A DNA stretch of 8,059 nucleotides from an uncultured Solobacterium sp. (GTDB lineage Bacteria; Bacillota_I; Bacilli_A; Erysipelotrichales; Erysipelotrichaceae): NCBI GenBank assembly GCA_937895985.1, contig CALBKL010000278.1:1-8059 (forward strand). Direction: 5' to 3'. Position numbers and translations under genes: made by a program. This document shows, in pieces, positions 1 to 6,544 of this stretch. The notes under the pieces are model-generated. The model was given only the letters and a program-made list of their open reading frames with translations. It did no database searches and was not told where the DNA came from. How positions within the stretch are numbered: the stretch's first letter is position 1; every line of letters starts with the position of its first letter.

Positions 1-942
1 ACCATCCATTTCAGATAAGTTTGAATGCATGTGTAACTCAACTCGCTTAGATTCTGCTAAATCAACTGTCTTTGCTTTCTCAATCTTTATAACATTAGAA
101 GCGATACAGGTTAAATCCTTTGCAAAATTATCATAAGAAATTGTTCCATAGATACGGACATAATCACCATCACGAATCGAAGATAAATCTTCTTTTGTTA
201 CACCTCTACCTTCAAAGCGTTTAACCGAAATTGCGTCTGTACCGTCAAAAATACTAAAGGTTTGAATTGTCTTTCCAGTTTTACGAATCTCAATGAAGTC
301 ATTTCCAAATACTTCACCTTCAAATTGAATGTCTGCAATAGGGTCATGAACATCAACTAAATTAATTTTTTCGTAATCATCCATCTTGGTACGTTGGTAT
401 TTATATGCTGGTTTTTCTTGTGGCTTTTCAACCTCATCACTCACAATCTTTACATTGACTTCTTTGATTTCCTTTTGCATAACAGGAATTAATGTTTCTG
501 TAAGTACACTCACACCATGCAAACCAATCATCGCTAAAAAGGACTCTACATGCTCAATATAACTACTAGCACGGTCACTATCAGTTACACTAGCAAATGC
601 ATATTTAATAACACACTTTTGCGCATCATATTGGAAAGTCCCACTTTCAAGAATACGCATCTCAGGATTTGTATGAAAGTATACTTCTAAGTATTTTCTG
701 ATTTCGACTTGATTACATCGATTTTGTTCAGGCTGAATGAATAATTTAATATTTGAGCCTGTTAAATCATTTAATTTATGACGGATTTCTTGATAAATAT
801 CAAAAGATAATACATTTGGAGTATGTAAATGTATTTCTAAAAGATTTTGTGCACGAAATAAACGAACTCGTTCAATTTCGATTTCATCATATAGCTCATC
901 TTGATTATCTATTTTCACTAAATCCTTTAAATATTGCGTCAT
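1..942 (-). CDS. polC: DNA polymerase III PolC-type, N-terminal part (runs off left edge)
   Basis: PolC is the replicative DNA polymerase of low-GC Gram-positives, with a built-in 3'-5' exonuclease; it acts at the replication fork. The frame is open from ATG at 942-940 to base 1, giving 314 codons of a protein that is usually about 1,430-1,450 residues. Residues about 1-190 match the PolC N-terminal region in position and style (start MTQYLKDLVK). Residues about 203-290 form the OB-fold nucleic-acid-binding domain (IQFEGEVFGN, then FSIFDGTDAISVKRFEG, then DGDYVRIYGTI). The PHP domain begins at about 300 with KRVELHMHSNLSEMDG; H304 and H306 are its first metal-ligand motif. The exonuclease, palm and fingers lie outside the window. 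The start is supported by AAGGAG (bases 954-949) six bases upstream. The gene sits behind a terminator and has its own putative promoter, so it is probably transcribed separately from the herA-like operon. The identification is firm; the domain borders are approximate. Confidence 0.96.
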   Translation of the reverse strand, partial: MTQYLKDLVKIDNQDELYDEIEIERVRLFRAQNLLEIHLHTPNVLSFDIYQEIRHKLNDLTGSNIKLFIQPEQNRCNQVEIRKYLEVYFHTNPEMRILESGTFQYDAQKCVIKYAFASVTDSDRASSYIEHVESFLAMIGLHGVSVLTETLIPVMQKEIKEVNVKIVSDEVEKPQEKPAYKYQRTKMDDYEKINLVDVHDPIADIQFEGEVFGNDFIEIRKTGKTIQTFSIFDGTDAISVKRFEGRGVTKEDLSSIRDGDYVRIYGTISYDNFAKDLTCIASNVIKIEKAKTVDLAESKRVELHMHSNLSEMDG

Positions 943-965
943 ATGTTACTCCTTTTCGTCCCCTT

Positions 966-974
966 ATTTTAACA
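966..974 (-). promoter_or_regulatory. Putative extended -10 promoter of polC
   Basis: On the minus strand the bases read TGTTAAAAT, an extended -10 (TG-N-TAAAAT, five of six matches to TATAAT). No good -35 is seen at 16-18 bases upstream, which extended -10 promoters can tolerate. Transcription would start near 959, giving a leader of about 17 bases that contains the AAGGAG ribosome binding site. The position between the upstream terminator and polC fits. This is an inference from motif and position only. Confidence 0.45.
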
Positions 975-1004
975 TAAAAACACTTTTACTTCCCCTCATT
1001 CTTG

Positions 1005-1019
1005 TATAAGCATCTTATA
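1005..1019. repeat. Short inverted repeat upstream of polC
   Basis: The two arms TATAAG and CTTATA are perfect reverse complements separated by three bases, inside the polC upstream region and upstream of the putative -10. It could be an operator half-site pair or simply chance in AT-rich DNA. It is too short to be a terminator and no T-run follows it on the minus strand. Confidence 0.2.
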
Positions 1020-1028
1020 GAATTCAAC

Positions 1029-1058
1029 AAAAAGAAAAGTGACCATATTAGTCACTTT
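1029..1058 (-). terminator. Rho-independent terminator after the herA-like gene
   Basis: Reading the minus strand, AAAGTGAC (1058-1051) pairs perfectly with GTCACTTT (1043-1036) around a seven-base loop. The stem is followed by TCTTTTT (1035-1029). The structure starts about five bases after the TAA stop of the herA-like gene (1066-1064). It has no matching T-run on the plus strand, so it works in one direction. It marks the end of the recG-rnc-galK-herA transcription unit and separates it from polC. Confidence 0.82.
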
Positions 1059-1063
1059 ATAAC

Positions 1064-2548
1064 TTACTTAAAGAATCCGGATAAGAATTTCTTTGCGGAA
1101 CGAATTCCAACATTGATTAATTCTGTTTCTGTACGATTACGAATCTTCTTTGCAATACGTCCTGACCAGTCATTTTCTTTGCTGCGTTTCGCAGCTTCTT
1201 TTGCCTGAGCAGCTGCAAGTTTTTCTTGAGCAAGCTTATCTTTAGCAAGACGTGCTTCTTCTTCCTCTTGCTCCTTGATTGCAGTCATTGTTTCAAATGC
1301 ACTTTCAGGGTCAATATCTTTTTCGTACTTACCATAAATAGAATCATGTTGAATCGTCTGCATCACCAAAGATTCATCCGCAATCTGCATCGAAGACATC
1401 GGAGGTAATATCATTGTCTCTTCTACAATTGTAGGAGCACCATCTTCATCCAATACAGATACTAATGCAGTACCAGTCTTCATGTTCGTGATACGTTCTG
1501 CTGTATCTAGATTAGGATTTGCACGGAAGGAATCAGCAGCTAGCTTAACAGCTTTGATTTCTGTAGGTGTATATGCACGTAATGCATGTTGAATCCGATT
1601 GGATAATTGTGCAAGAACTGAATTAGGAACATCGTTTGGAGATTGTGTAATAAAGAATACACCAACACCCTTTGACCGAACTAACTTAACAATCTGTTCA
1701 ATCTTATCGAGTAACGCCTTAGGTGCATCCTTGAACAACAAATGCGCTTCATCAAAGAAAAATACAATCTTCGGCTTCTCTACATCACCAACTTCTGGTA
1801 AATCTTGATAGATACGATTTAATAACCATAACAAGAATGTAGCGTATAGAAGTGGATGTTGAAATAACTCTTGGCACTCCAACATATTCATCATACCTAA
1901 GCCACCTTCAGTACAGATTAAATCATGGATAGAAAGTGCTGGCATACCAAATAAGTTTGTTGCACCCTGTTGTTCTAACTGTAATAACTTTCTTTGAATA
2001 CCACCAATACTTTGTTTTGTAACATTACCATATTTCAAAGAAAGCTCACTAGCATGTTCACCAACATAATTCGTCATCGCTTGAAGATCCTTCAAGTCGA
2101 TAATATCTAGGTTCATATCTTGAGCAACTTTCAAGATGATTTGAAGGTTACCTTCTTGTGCATCTGTAAGTTCTAAAATACGCGCAAGTAATAAAGAATC
2201 AAATTCTTCCATGATGGCACGAATTGGATGACCCTTCTTACGATATACATCAAAAAAGTGTACAGGGAACTTACGTACTTCAAAATCAGTAATACCAAGC
2301 TTTTCAAGTCTACCTGAAATAGCAGATAAATCTCCTTCTTGGATCATTCCTGATAAATCACCCTTAACGTCCGCGATAAATGTAGATACACCCAATTGGC
2401 TTAATGACTCTGCTATAACCTTTAATGTAACAGTCTTACCAGTGCCTGAAGCACCCGCAATTAAGCCGTGACGGTTTAACATGTTTGGCAATAAGCGAAT
2501 TTCTTTATCGCCAGCCTTTCCCAATAAAATATAGTTTTCTTTTAACAT
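1064..2548 (-). CDS. HerA-like ATPase, DUF853/YjgR family
   Basis: A 494-residue P-loop ATPase of the HerA/FtsK superfamily, close in length to E. coli YjgR (about 500). The N-terminal block LPNMLNRHGLIAGASGTGKT and the following FIADVKGDLSG are hallmarks of the DUF853 family. Walker A is G32-T39 (GASGTGKT) and Walker B is IVFFFDEAH (261-269, D266 and E267). FITQSPNDVP (299-308) is a sensor-like strand after Walker B. Residues about 421-458 are rich in Glu, Ala and Lys and look like a coiled coil. A basic tail follows. No signal peptide is seen. The ATG at 2548 has GAGG five bases upstream and begins the homologous block. A TTG at 2620 would be further upstream but would overlap the galactokinase gene and add unrelated residues. 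It starts 10 bases after the galactokinase stop and ends at a terminator, so it is the last gene of the operon. The cellular role of this family is not established. Archaeal HerA works with the NurA nuclease in end resection, but no NurA is visible here. Confidence 0.93.
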   Translation of the reverse strand: MLKENYILLGKAGDKEIRLLPNMLNRHGLIAGASGTGKTVTLKVIAESLSQLGVSTFIADVKGDLSGMIQEGDLSAISGRLEKLGITDFEVRKFPVHFFDVYRKKGHPIRAIMEEFDSLLLARILELTDAQEGNLQIILKVAQDMNLDIIDLKDLQAMTNYVGEHASELSLKYGNVTKQSIGGIQRKLLQLEQQGATNLFGMPALSIHDLICTEGGLGMMNMLECQELFQHPLLYATFLLWLLNRIYQDLPEVGDVEKPKIVFFFDEAHLLFKDAPKALLDKIEQIVKLVRSKGVGVFFITQSPNDVPNSVLAQLSNRIQHALRAYTPTEIKAVKLAADSFRANPNLDTAERITNMKTGTALVSVLDEDGAPTIVEETMILPPMSSMQIADESLVMQTIQHDSIYGKYEKDIDPESAFETMTAIKEQEEEEARLAKDKLAQEKLAAAQAKEAAKRSKENDWSGRIAKKIRNRTETELINVGIRSAKKFLSGFFK

Positions 2549-2558
2549 TTTTTCCTCA

Positions 2559-3833
2559 CTAAATAACGCAAATACCACCACAGTCACGGATACGTAACTT
2601 ATAGCAGCAATCCTTACCAAATGTAGCTTCCATTAAAGCAATATATTCAGCCGTCTTTGCGTGTGGAACATATGCTTGAATTGTTCCTGCAAAACCACCA
2701 CCATGAACACGACACGCACCATCATCACCAAGTACAGATTCACTTAAAGCTAACGCAATCGCGAGTGCTTGATTGTGACTGTCACCTGGAATTAACACAT
2801 TCTGTAGATACATATAAGATGAATGACCACTCTCTTTGACTAAGCGTAAGAAAGTCTTTATATCATTCTCTTTTAATGCCTCTGCTTGTAGTTTTGCACG
2901 ATTAGTTTCATTTAAGAAGTGATATGCACGTAAGAATGCACGGTCACTTACTTCATTACGAATCTTCGCTGCATTCGCTAATAATTCATTCAACGTAATT
3001 TGGCTTAGTACTTCTTTACCAAATAGTTTGGCAACAGCCTTCATTTCATAAGGAACTGCACTATATTCATCACTTAAATCCGCATGGCTTGCTTTTACAT
3101 CTGTCAAGATTAAGTCATAGCCATAATCTGCTGGATTAAATGGAATTGAAGTAACTTGTGGGTTTTCTTTATTCTCAAAATCCATTGCCGCAAAGCTACC
3201 AACAGAACATGCCATCTGATCAAGTAAACCACTTGCCTTCATGAAGTATACGTTTTCTGAGAACTGACCAATCTTTGCGATTTCTTCAGACGAAATCGCT
3301 GCATCATTATATAAGTGACTGAAGATTGTTCCGATTAATACTTCAAATGCAGCAGAACTAGACATGCCACCACCAGAAAGAACGTTACTCTCTGAGTATG
3401 CTTTAAATCCACCAACTTTATAACCTTTTTTTGTAAAGCCAGCAGCGATACCACGAATTAAAGCTTCTGTTGTATTCTTTTCAGCCTCATTAATTTCTAA
3501 ATTATGCAAATCAACTGGGCTAACACTAAATCCCTTAGCATGATATGTAACAATAAAATCATCTGTAGGAACAACTACCGCGATGACATCTAAATCAATA
3601 CTAGCAGCGACTACACGACCTAATTGATGGTCTGTATGATTACCACCTACTTCTGTTCTTCCTGGTGCACTAAAGATATGTGCTTCTTTATCCCCTAATA
3701 AATCTTTCGCTTTCAAAAGTACTTCTTCATAGCGTACTTTTTGTGATACAAGTGCTTCTGCACCATAGAGTGCTGTCAACTTATCGTCTAATTGACCTGT
3801 CTTGACTGCGTTAATGATATCTGTAATGACCAT
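2559..3833 (-). CDS. galK: Galactokinase-family GHMP sugar kinase
   Basis: A 424-residue GHMP kinase, longer than E. coli GalK (382). The family reaction is ATP-dependent phosphorylation of galactose to galactose-1-phosphate, the first step of the Leloir pathway in the cytoplasm. The sugar-binding signature PGRTEVGGNHTDH is at 57-69. The Gly/Ser ATP loop is SGGGMSSSAA (153-162). The likely catalytic aspartate is D205 in SGLLDQ. GHMP motif 3 is RVHGGGFAGT (375-384). The signature departs from the canonical GRxNxxGEHxD: Glu61 and Asn65 stand where Asn and Glu are usual. R59, H66 and D68 are kept. The C-terminus is cysteine-rich (C409, C410, C418, C422). The ATG at 3833 has AAGGGGG about five bases upstream. 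An earlier TTG at 3926 would overlap rnc and is not supported. It lies 13 bases after rnc and 10 before the herA-like gene, with no galT, galE or galM visible. The symbol rests on family membership; the true substrate could be another sugar. Confidence 0.85.
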   Translation of the reverse strand: MVITDIINAVKTGQLDDKLTALYGAEALVSQKVRYEEVLLKAKDLLGDKEAHIFSAPGRTEVGGNHTDHQLGRVVAASIDLDVIAVVVPTDDFIVTYHAKGFSVSPVDLHNLEINEAEKNTTEALIRGIAAGFTKKGYKVGGFKAYSESNVLSGGGMSSSAAFEVLIGTIFSHLYNDAAISSEEIAKIGQFSENVYFMKASGLLDQMACSVGSFAAMDFENKENPQVTSIPFNPADYGYDLILTDVKASHADLSDEYSAVPYEMKAVAKLFGKEVLSQITLNELLANAAKIRNEVSDRAFLRAYHFLNETNRAKLQAEALKENDIKTFLRLVKESGHSSYMYLQNVLIPGDSHNQALAIALALSESVLGDDGACRVHGGGFAGTIQAYVPHAKTAEYIALMEATFGKDCCYKLRIRDCGGICVI

Positions 3834-3846
3834 TATATCCCCCTTA

Positions 3847-4521
3847 TTATTTAGCCATTTTCTCAAATGCGTTTCGAGCCGCATTTTGCTCTGCTTGCTT
3901 TTTAGATTGTCCACTTCCTGTGCCAAGTACTAATCCATCAACCAAAACATTCATCACAAATTCCGGTGCGTTGCTTGGTCCTGTTTCACTAACCAGTTCG
4001 TATTTTACTGTCTGTCGTGAATCAGATTGTACGTATTCTTGTAGTTTTGTTTTATAGTCATGAATCACTCCCACATCTTCAGGATGTGCAAGTCTTGGCG
4101 TAATCACTTCTGAAAGAATGTTATCAACTGCATTCATTCCTTGATCTAAGAATAATGCACCTAGGAATGCTTCAAACATGTCGGCGATAATCGCATCCTT
4201 GTTTCTACCACCCGTCTTTTCTTCGCCAGAACCTAATAATAAATAATCATTGAGATGTAGCTGTCTACCATAAATTGCTAATGCTTTTTCACAAACAAGT
4301 TGTGCACGTAAACGTGTCATATGCCCTTCACTTAGATTCAAAGGATAAATCGCATTACTAGACCAAAGTTGTAATACTGCATCTCCCATAAACTCCAAGC
4401 GTTCGTTATCATTCTTACTCTTATGCTCATGTGCATAACTAGAATGTATAAAAGCCTGTTGTACCATCTTTTTATTATTTACCTTGATATGACGATTTTC
4501 TAGCCATTCAATAATATTCAA
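3847..4521 (-). CDS. rnc: Ribonuclease III
   Basis: RNase III cuts double-stranded RNA and matures rRNA precursors and some mRNAs; it acts as a dimer in the cytoplasm. The protein is 224 residues, matching the usual 220-250. The catalytic domain covers about 1-145 with the signature NERLEFMGDAVL (39-50). The acidic active-site residues E40, E43, D47, E65, D114 and E117 are all present by alignment to E. coli RNase III. The double-stranded-RNA-binding domain covers about 153-223, ending in SGQSKKQAEQNAARNAF. The start codon is TTG (4521-4519). It is chosen because a perfect AGGAGGT lies seven bases upstream and the next in-frame ATG (codon 19) would remove the first helix. It begins 11 bases after recG, and its Shine-Dalgarno overlaps the recG stop codon, which suggests translational coupling. 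galK follows after 13 bases. The identification is firm. Confidence 0.97.
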   Translation of the reverse strand: MNIIEWLENRHIKVNNKKMVQQAFIHSSYAHEHKSKNDNERLEFMGDAVLQLWSSNAIYPLNLSEGHMTRLRAQLVCEKALAIYGRQLHLNDYLLLGSGEEKTGGRNKDAIIADMFEAFLGALFLDQGMNAVDNILSEVITPRLAHPEDVGVIHDYKTKLQEYVQSDSRQTVKYELVSETGPSNAPEFVMNVLVDGLVLGTGSGQSKKQAEQNAARNAFEKMAK

Positions 4522-4527
4522 AATAAC

Positions 4528-4534
4528 ACCTCCT
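4528..4534 (-). promoter_or_regulatory. Perfect Shine-Dalgarno that sets the TTG start of rnc
   Basis: The minus strand reads AGGAGGT, fully complementary to the anti-Shine-Dalgarno core, about seven bases before TTG at 4521. It shares two bases with the TAG stop of recG (4535-4533). It is the strongest ribosome binding site in the window and is the reason for accepting a TTG start. Confidence 0.85.
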
Positions 4535-6506
4535 AATCCGCATATTCCGCATTTTTTTCATTCCGCTTTTGAACGGTTTCTAATAATATCTGATAATCCG
4601 GATTATCTGCAGATTCCATCACTTTTAAAGCGTCTTTTCGCGCTTGATTAATCATTGCGGTATCCTCAACGATATTTCCTAAAATAAAGTCTGGAACACC
4701 ACTTTGTCTAGTACCAAGTATATCACCAGGCCCACGCAAACGTAAATCTTCATACGATATCTCAAAGCCATTATTTGATTTAACAAGTACTTCTATACGC
4801 CGTAATACACGTTCATCTTGACTAGCTGTTAATAACCAACAATATCCTTGTTCACTACCACGTTGGATACGTCCACGCAACTGATGTAACTGTGAAAGAC
4901 CAAACCGGTCCGCATCATAGATAATCATCCCTGTCGCATTCACAACATTGACACCAACTTCAACCACAGTTGTAGATACCAATATCTGTATATCATTGTC
5001 ATGGAATGCTTGCATAATTGCTTGTTTTTCGTCTGTGGACATACGACCATGCAAGCAGGCTACTTTATATTGTTGAAATAACTTCTGTATCGATTCCATC
5101 GTATCATAGACATTTCTAGCATGATATTCTTCATTTTCATCGACGGCTGCACAGATAACATATAACTGTCTTCCACTTATAAGAAGACGTTTTACATCTT
5201 CTAAAACTGTACGAAAACTATTCTCTTTGATAAGTGTGGTGATAGGCGTAATTCTTCCTGCTGGCATAGTCTCTATCGTACTAACATCCATATCTCCAAA
5301 TAAAGATGCCGCAAGCGTTCGAGGAATTGGTGTAGCACTCATCAAAAGGAAATCAACTTGCTCACCCTTTTGTTTTAAAGCCTTACGCTGTGCAACCCCA
5401 AAACGCTGTTGTTCATCCGCTATAGTTAATCCTAACTTATGAAAGGTTACAGTATCTTGAATCATACTGTGTGTACCTATCAAGATATCAATTTTCCCTG
5501 AAGCCACATCCTTTAATATTTCATTCTTCTTCGCAGATGATAAGGCTGAATATAACACTTCTGTTTTAACGCCAAATGGTGCAAGAACTTCATTTACTGA
5601 TTGGTAATGTTGTCGAGCCAGTATTTCCGTTGGTGCTAGCATTGCAGCTTGATATCCGCTTAAGAAAGCTGCATATAAGGCAAGTGTTGCCACAACAGTC
5701 TTACCGCAGCCAACATCTCCCTGTACCAAGCGATACATCGAATGCGTACTACCCATATCATACAAAATCTTCTCTAATGTATCTCTTTGATCAGCTGTCT
5801 TTGACGAAAAGATTTTCGGCTTCTTTGCAATGCGAATACCCTCCGTACTACGCATGAGTTGAATTGCCGTAAAAAAACGTAAAAACTCAGCATACTTTAA
5901 TGTACGTACTGCAGCTTGTACTTCATTCATACTAGTAGGAATATGAATACAACGATACGCAAGTTTGAGTGGTAGTAATCGATATGCTTGTCTAAATTCA
6001 TCAGGGATATCATCATTTATTTCATCCTGTAATTGATTTAGAACAGAATGAATAATTGTTTGTAATGTCTTTTGCCGAATTCCTTCCTTAATACTATAGA
6101 CAGGTGTAATAGATGCATGTTCTACCAAACTCTTTGTGTCATAGCTCATTGCAGTAACTTTACAGTTACCCTGATATACACCTTGTATTGTCAATATTTG
6201 GTTTAAATTTAATGACTTCGCCCAAGGTCGATTAAATATAGTAACGGTCAAAATTTGCTCCTGAAAGCGCACTTGAAAAGTAGTTGTTACAAGTCTATCT
6301 TTACGCCAACTTCTTGGAAGTTGAACAACTTCCCCTTCAAACCAGACTTTATCTTTGATTTTCCAATCTGAAAAAGCAGAAGTTGTAATAACCTCATAAC
6401 GATATGGATAATACATTAAAAGATCATCCGTTGTATGAAGACCAAGTTGATGTAATACTTCCAGTCGTTTTGGAGTTAATTTTAGTCTCTTATCACTTAA
6501 ATCCAT
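4533..6506 (-). CDS. recG: ATP-dependent DNA helicase RecG
   Basis: RecG is an SF2 helicase that remodels stalled replication forks and branches Holliday junctions. At 657 residues it is slightly short of the usual 670-690. A helix-hairpin start (LHQLGLHTTDDLLMYYPYRYE) leads into the wedge OB domain, about 50-130, with FNRPW at 91-95. Walker A is GDVGCGKT (263-270), motif Ia is APTEILARQH (291-300) and motif III is SATPIPRTL (390-398). The C-terminal lobe has LHGRMS (485-490), TTVVEVGVNV (512-521) and the RecG-specific TRG region LRLRGPGDILGTRQSG (588-603). Two residues are unusual: motif II is DEQQ (364-367) rather than DEQH, and motif VI is QLRGRIQRG (542-550) rather than QLRGRxGRG. The frame is otherwise intact, so it is not a pseudogene. 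ATG at 6506 is the first start after an in-frame TAG. No Shine-Dalgarno precedes it; a promoter sits six bases upstream instead. rnc follows after 11 bases. Confidence 0.97.
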   Translation of the reverse strand: MDLSDKRLKLTPKRLEVLHQLGLHTTDDLLMYYPYRYEVITTSAFSDWKIKDKVWFEGEVVQLPRSWRKDRLVTTTFQVRFQEQILTVTIFNRPWAKSLNLNQILTIQGVYQGNCKVTAMSYDTKSLVEHASITPVYSIKEGIRQKTLQTIIHSVLNQLQDEINDDIPDEFRQAYRLLPLKLAYRCIHIPTSMNEVQAAVRTLKYAEFLRFFTAIQLMRSTEGIRIAKKPKIFSSKTADQRDTLEKILYDMGSTHSMYRLVQGDVGCGKTVVATLALYAAFLSGYQAAMLAPTEILARQHYQSVNEVLAPFGVKTEVLYSALSSAKKNEILKDVASGKIDILIGTHSMIQDTVTFHKLGLTIADEQQRFGVAQRKALKQKGEQVDFLLMSATPIPRTLAASLFGDMDVSTIETMPAGRITPITTLIKENSFRTVLEDVKRLLISGRQLYVICAAVDENEEYHARNVYDTMESIQKLFQQYKVACLHGRMSTDEKQAIMQAFHDNDIQILVSTTVVEVGVNVVNATGMIIYDADRFGLSQLHQLRGRIQRGSEQGYCWLLTASQDERVLRRIEVLVKSNNGFEISYEDLRLRGPGDILGTRQSGVPDFILGNIVEDTAMINQARKDALKVMESADNPDYQILLETVQKRNEKNAEYAD

Positions 6507-6512
6507 GTGTTT

Positions 6513-6521
6513 ATTATACCA
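6513..6521 (-). promoter_or_regulatory. Extended -10 promoter directly before recG
   Basis: The minus strand reads TGGTATAAT, a perfect extended -10 (TG-N-TATAAT). The -35 region at the usual distance is poor (CAATCA at 17 bases). Six bases separate the -10 from the A of the recG ATG, so the expected +1 falls on or next to the start codon. It lies in the 38-base gap after the hydrolase gene and probably drives recG-rnc-galK-herA. No terminator is seen between the hydrolase gene and recG, so read-through may also feed the operon. Confidence 0.65.
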
Positions 6522-6544
6522 TTGAACCTATAAAATGATTGCGT

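Noticed and set aside
1064..2548. Reading the HerA-like gene as part of an anti-phage system
   Set aside because: The neighbours are recG, rnc, galK and polC, with no Sir2, nuclease or other effector. The protein belongs to the widespread YjgR/DUF853 branch.
2549..2620. N-terminal extension of the HerA-like protein from a TTG at 2620
   Set aside because: The added 24 residues are out-of-frame galactokinase sequence. The family block starts at the ATG at 2548, which has its own binding site.
2657..2839. Plus-strand frame of 60 codons with a striking run of histidines, antisense to the galactokinase gene
   Set aside because: The His-rich look comes from reading the complement of galactokinase codons (around GDDGACRVHGGG). 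There is no ribosome binding site or promoter of its own, and the sense gene is clearly real.
3834..3926. N-terminal extension of the galactokinase from a TTG at 3926
   Set aside because: It would overlap the conserved end of the RNase III RNA-binding domain. ATG at 3833 has AAGGGGG at the right distance.
4533..6506. recG as a decaying pseudogene because of its odd motif II and VI residues
   Set aside because: The frame is intact over 657 codons, all other helicase and TRG motifs are well kept, and promoter and operon structure are in place.
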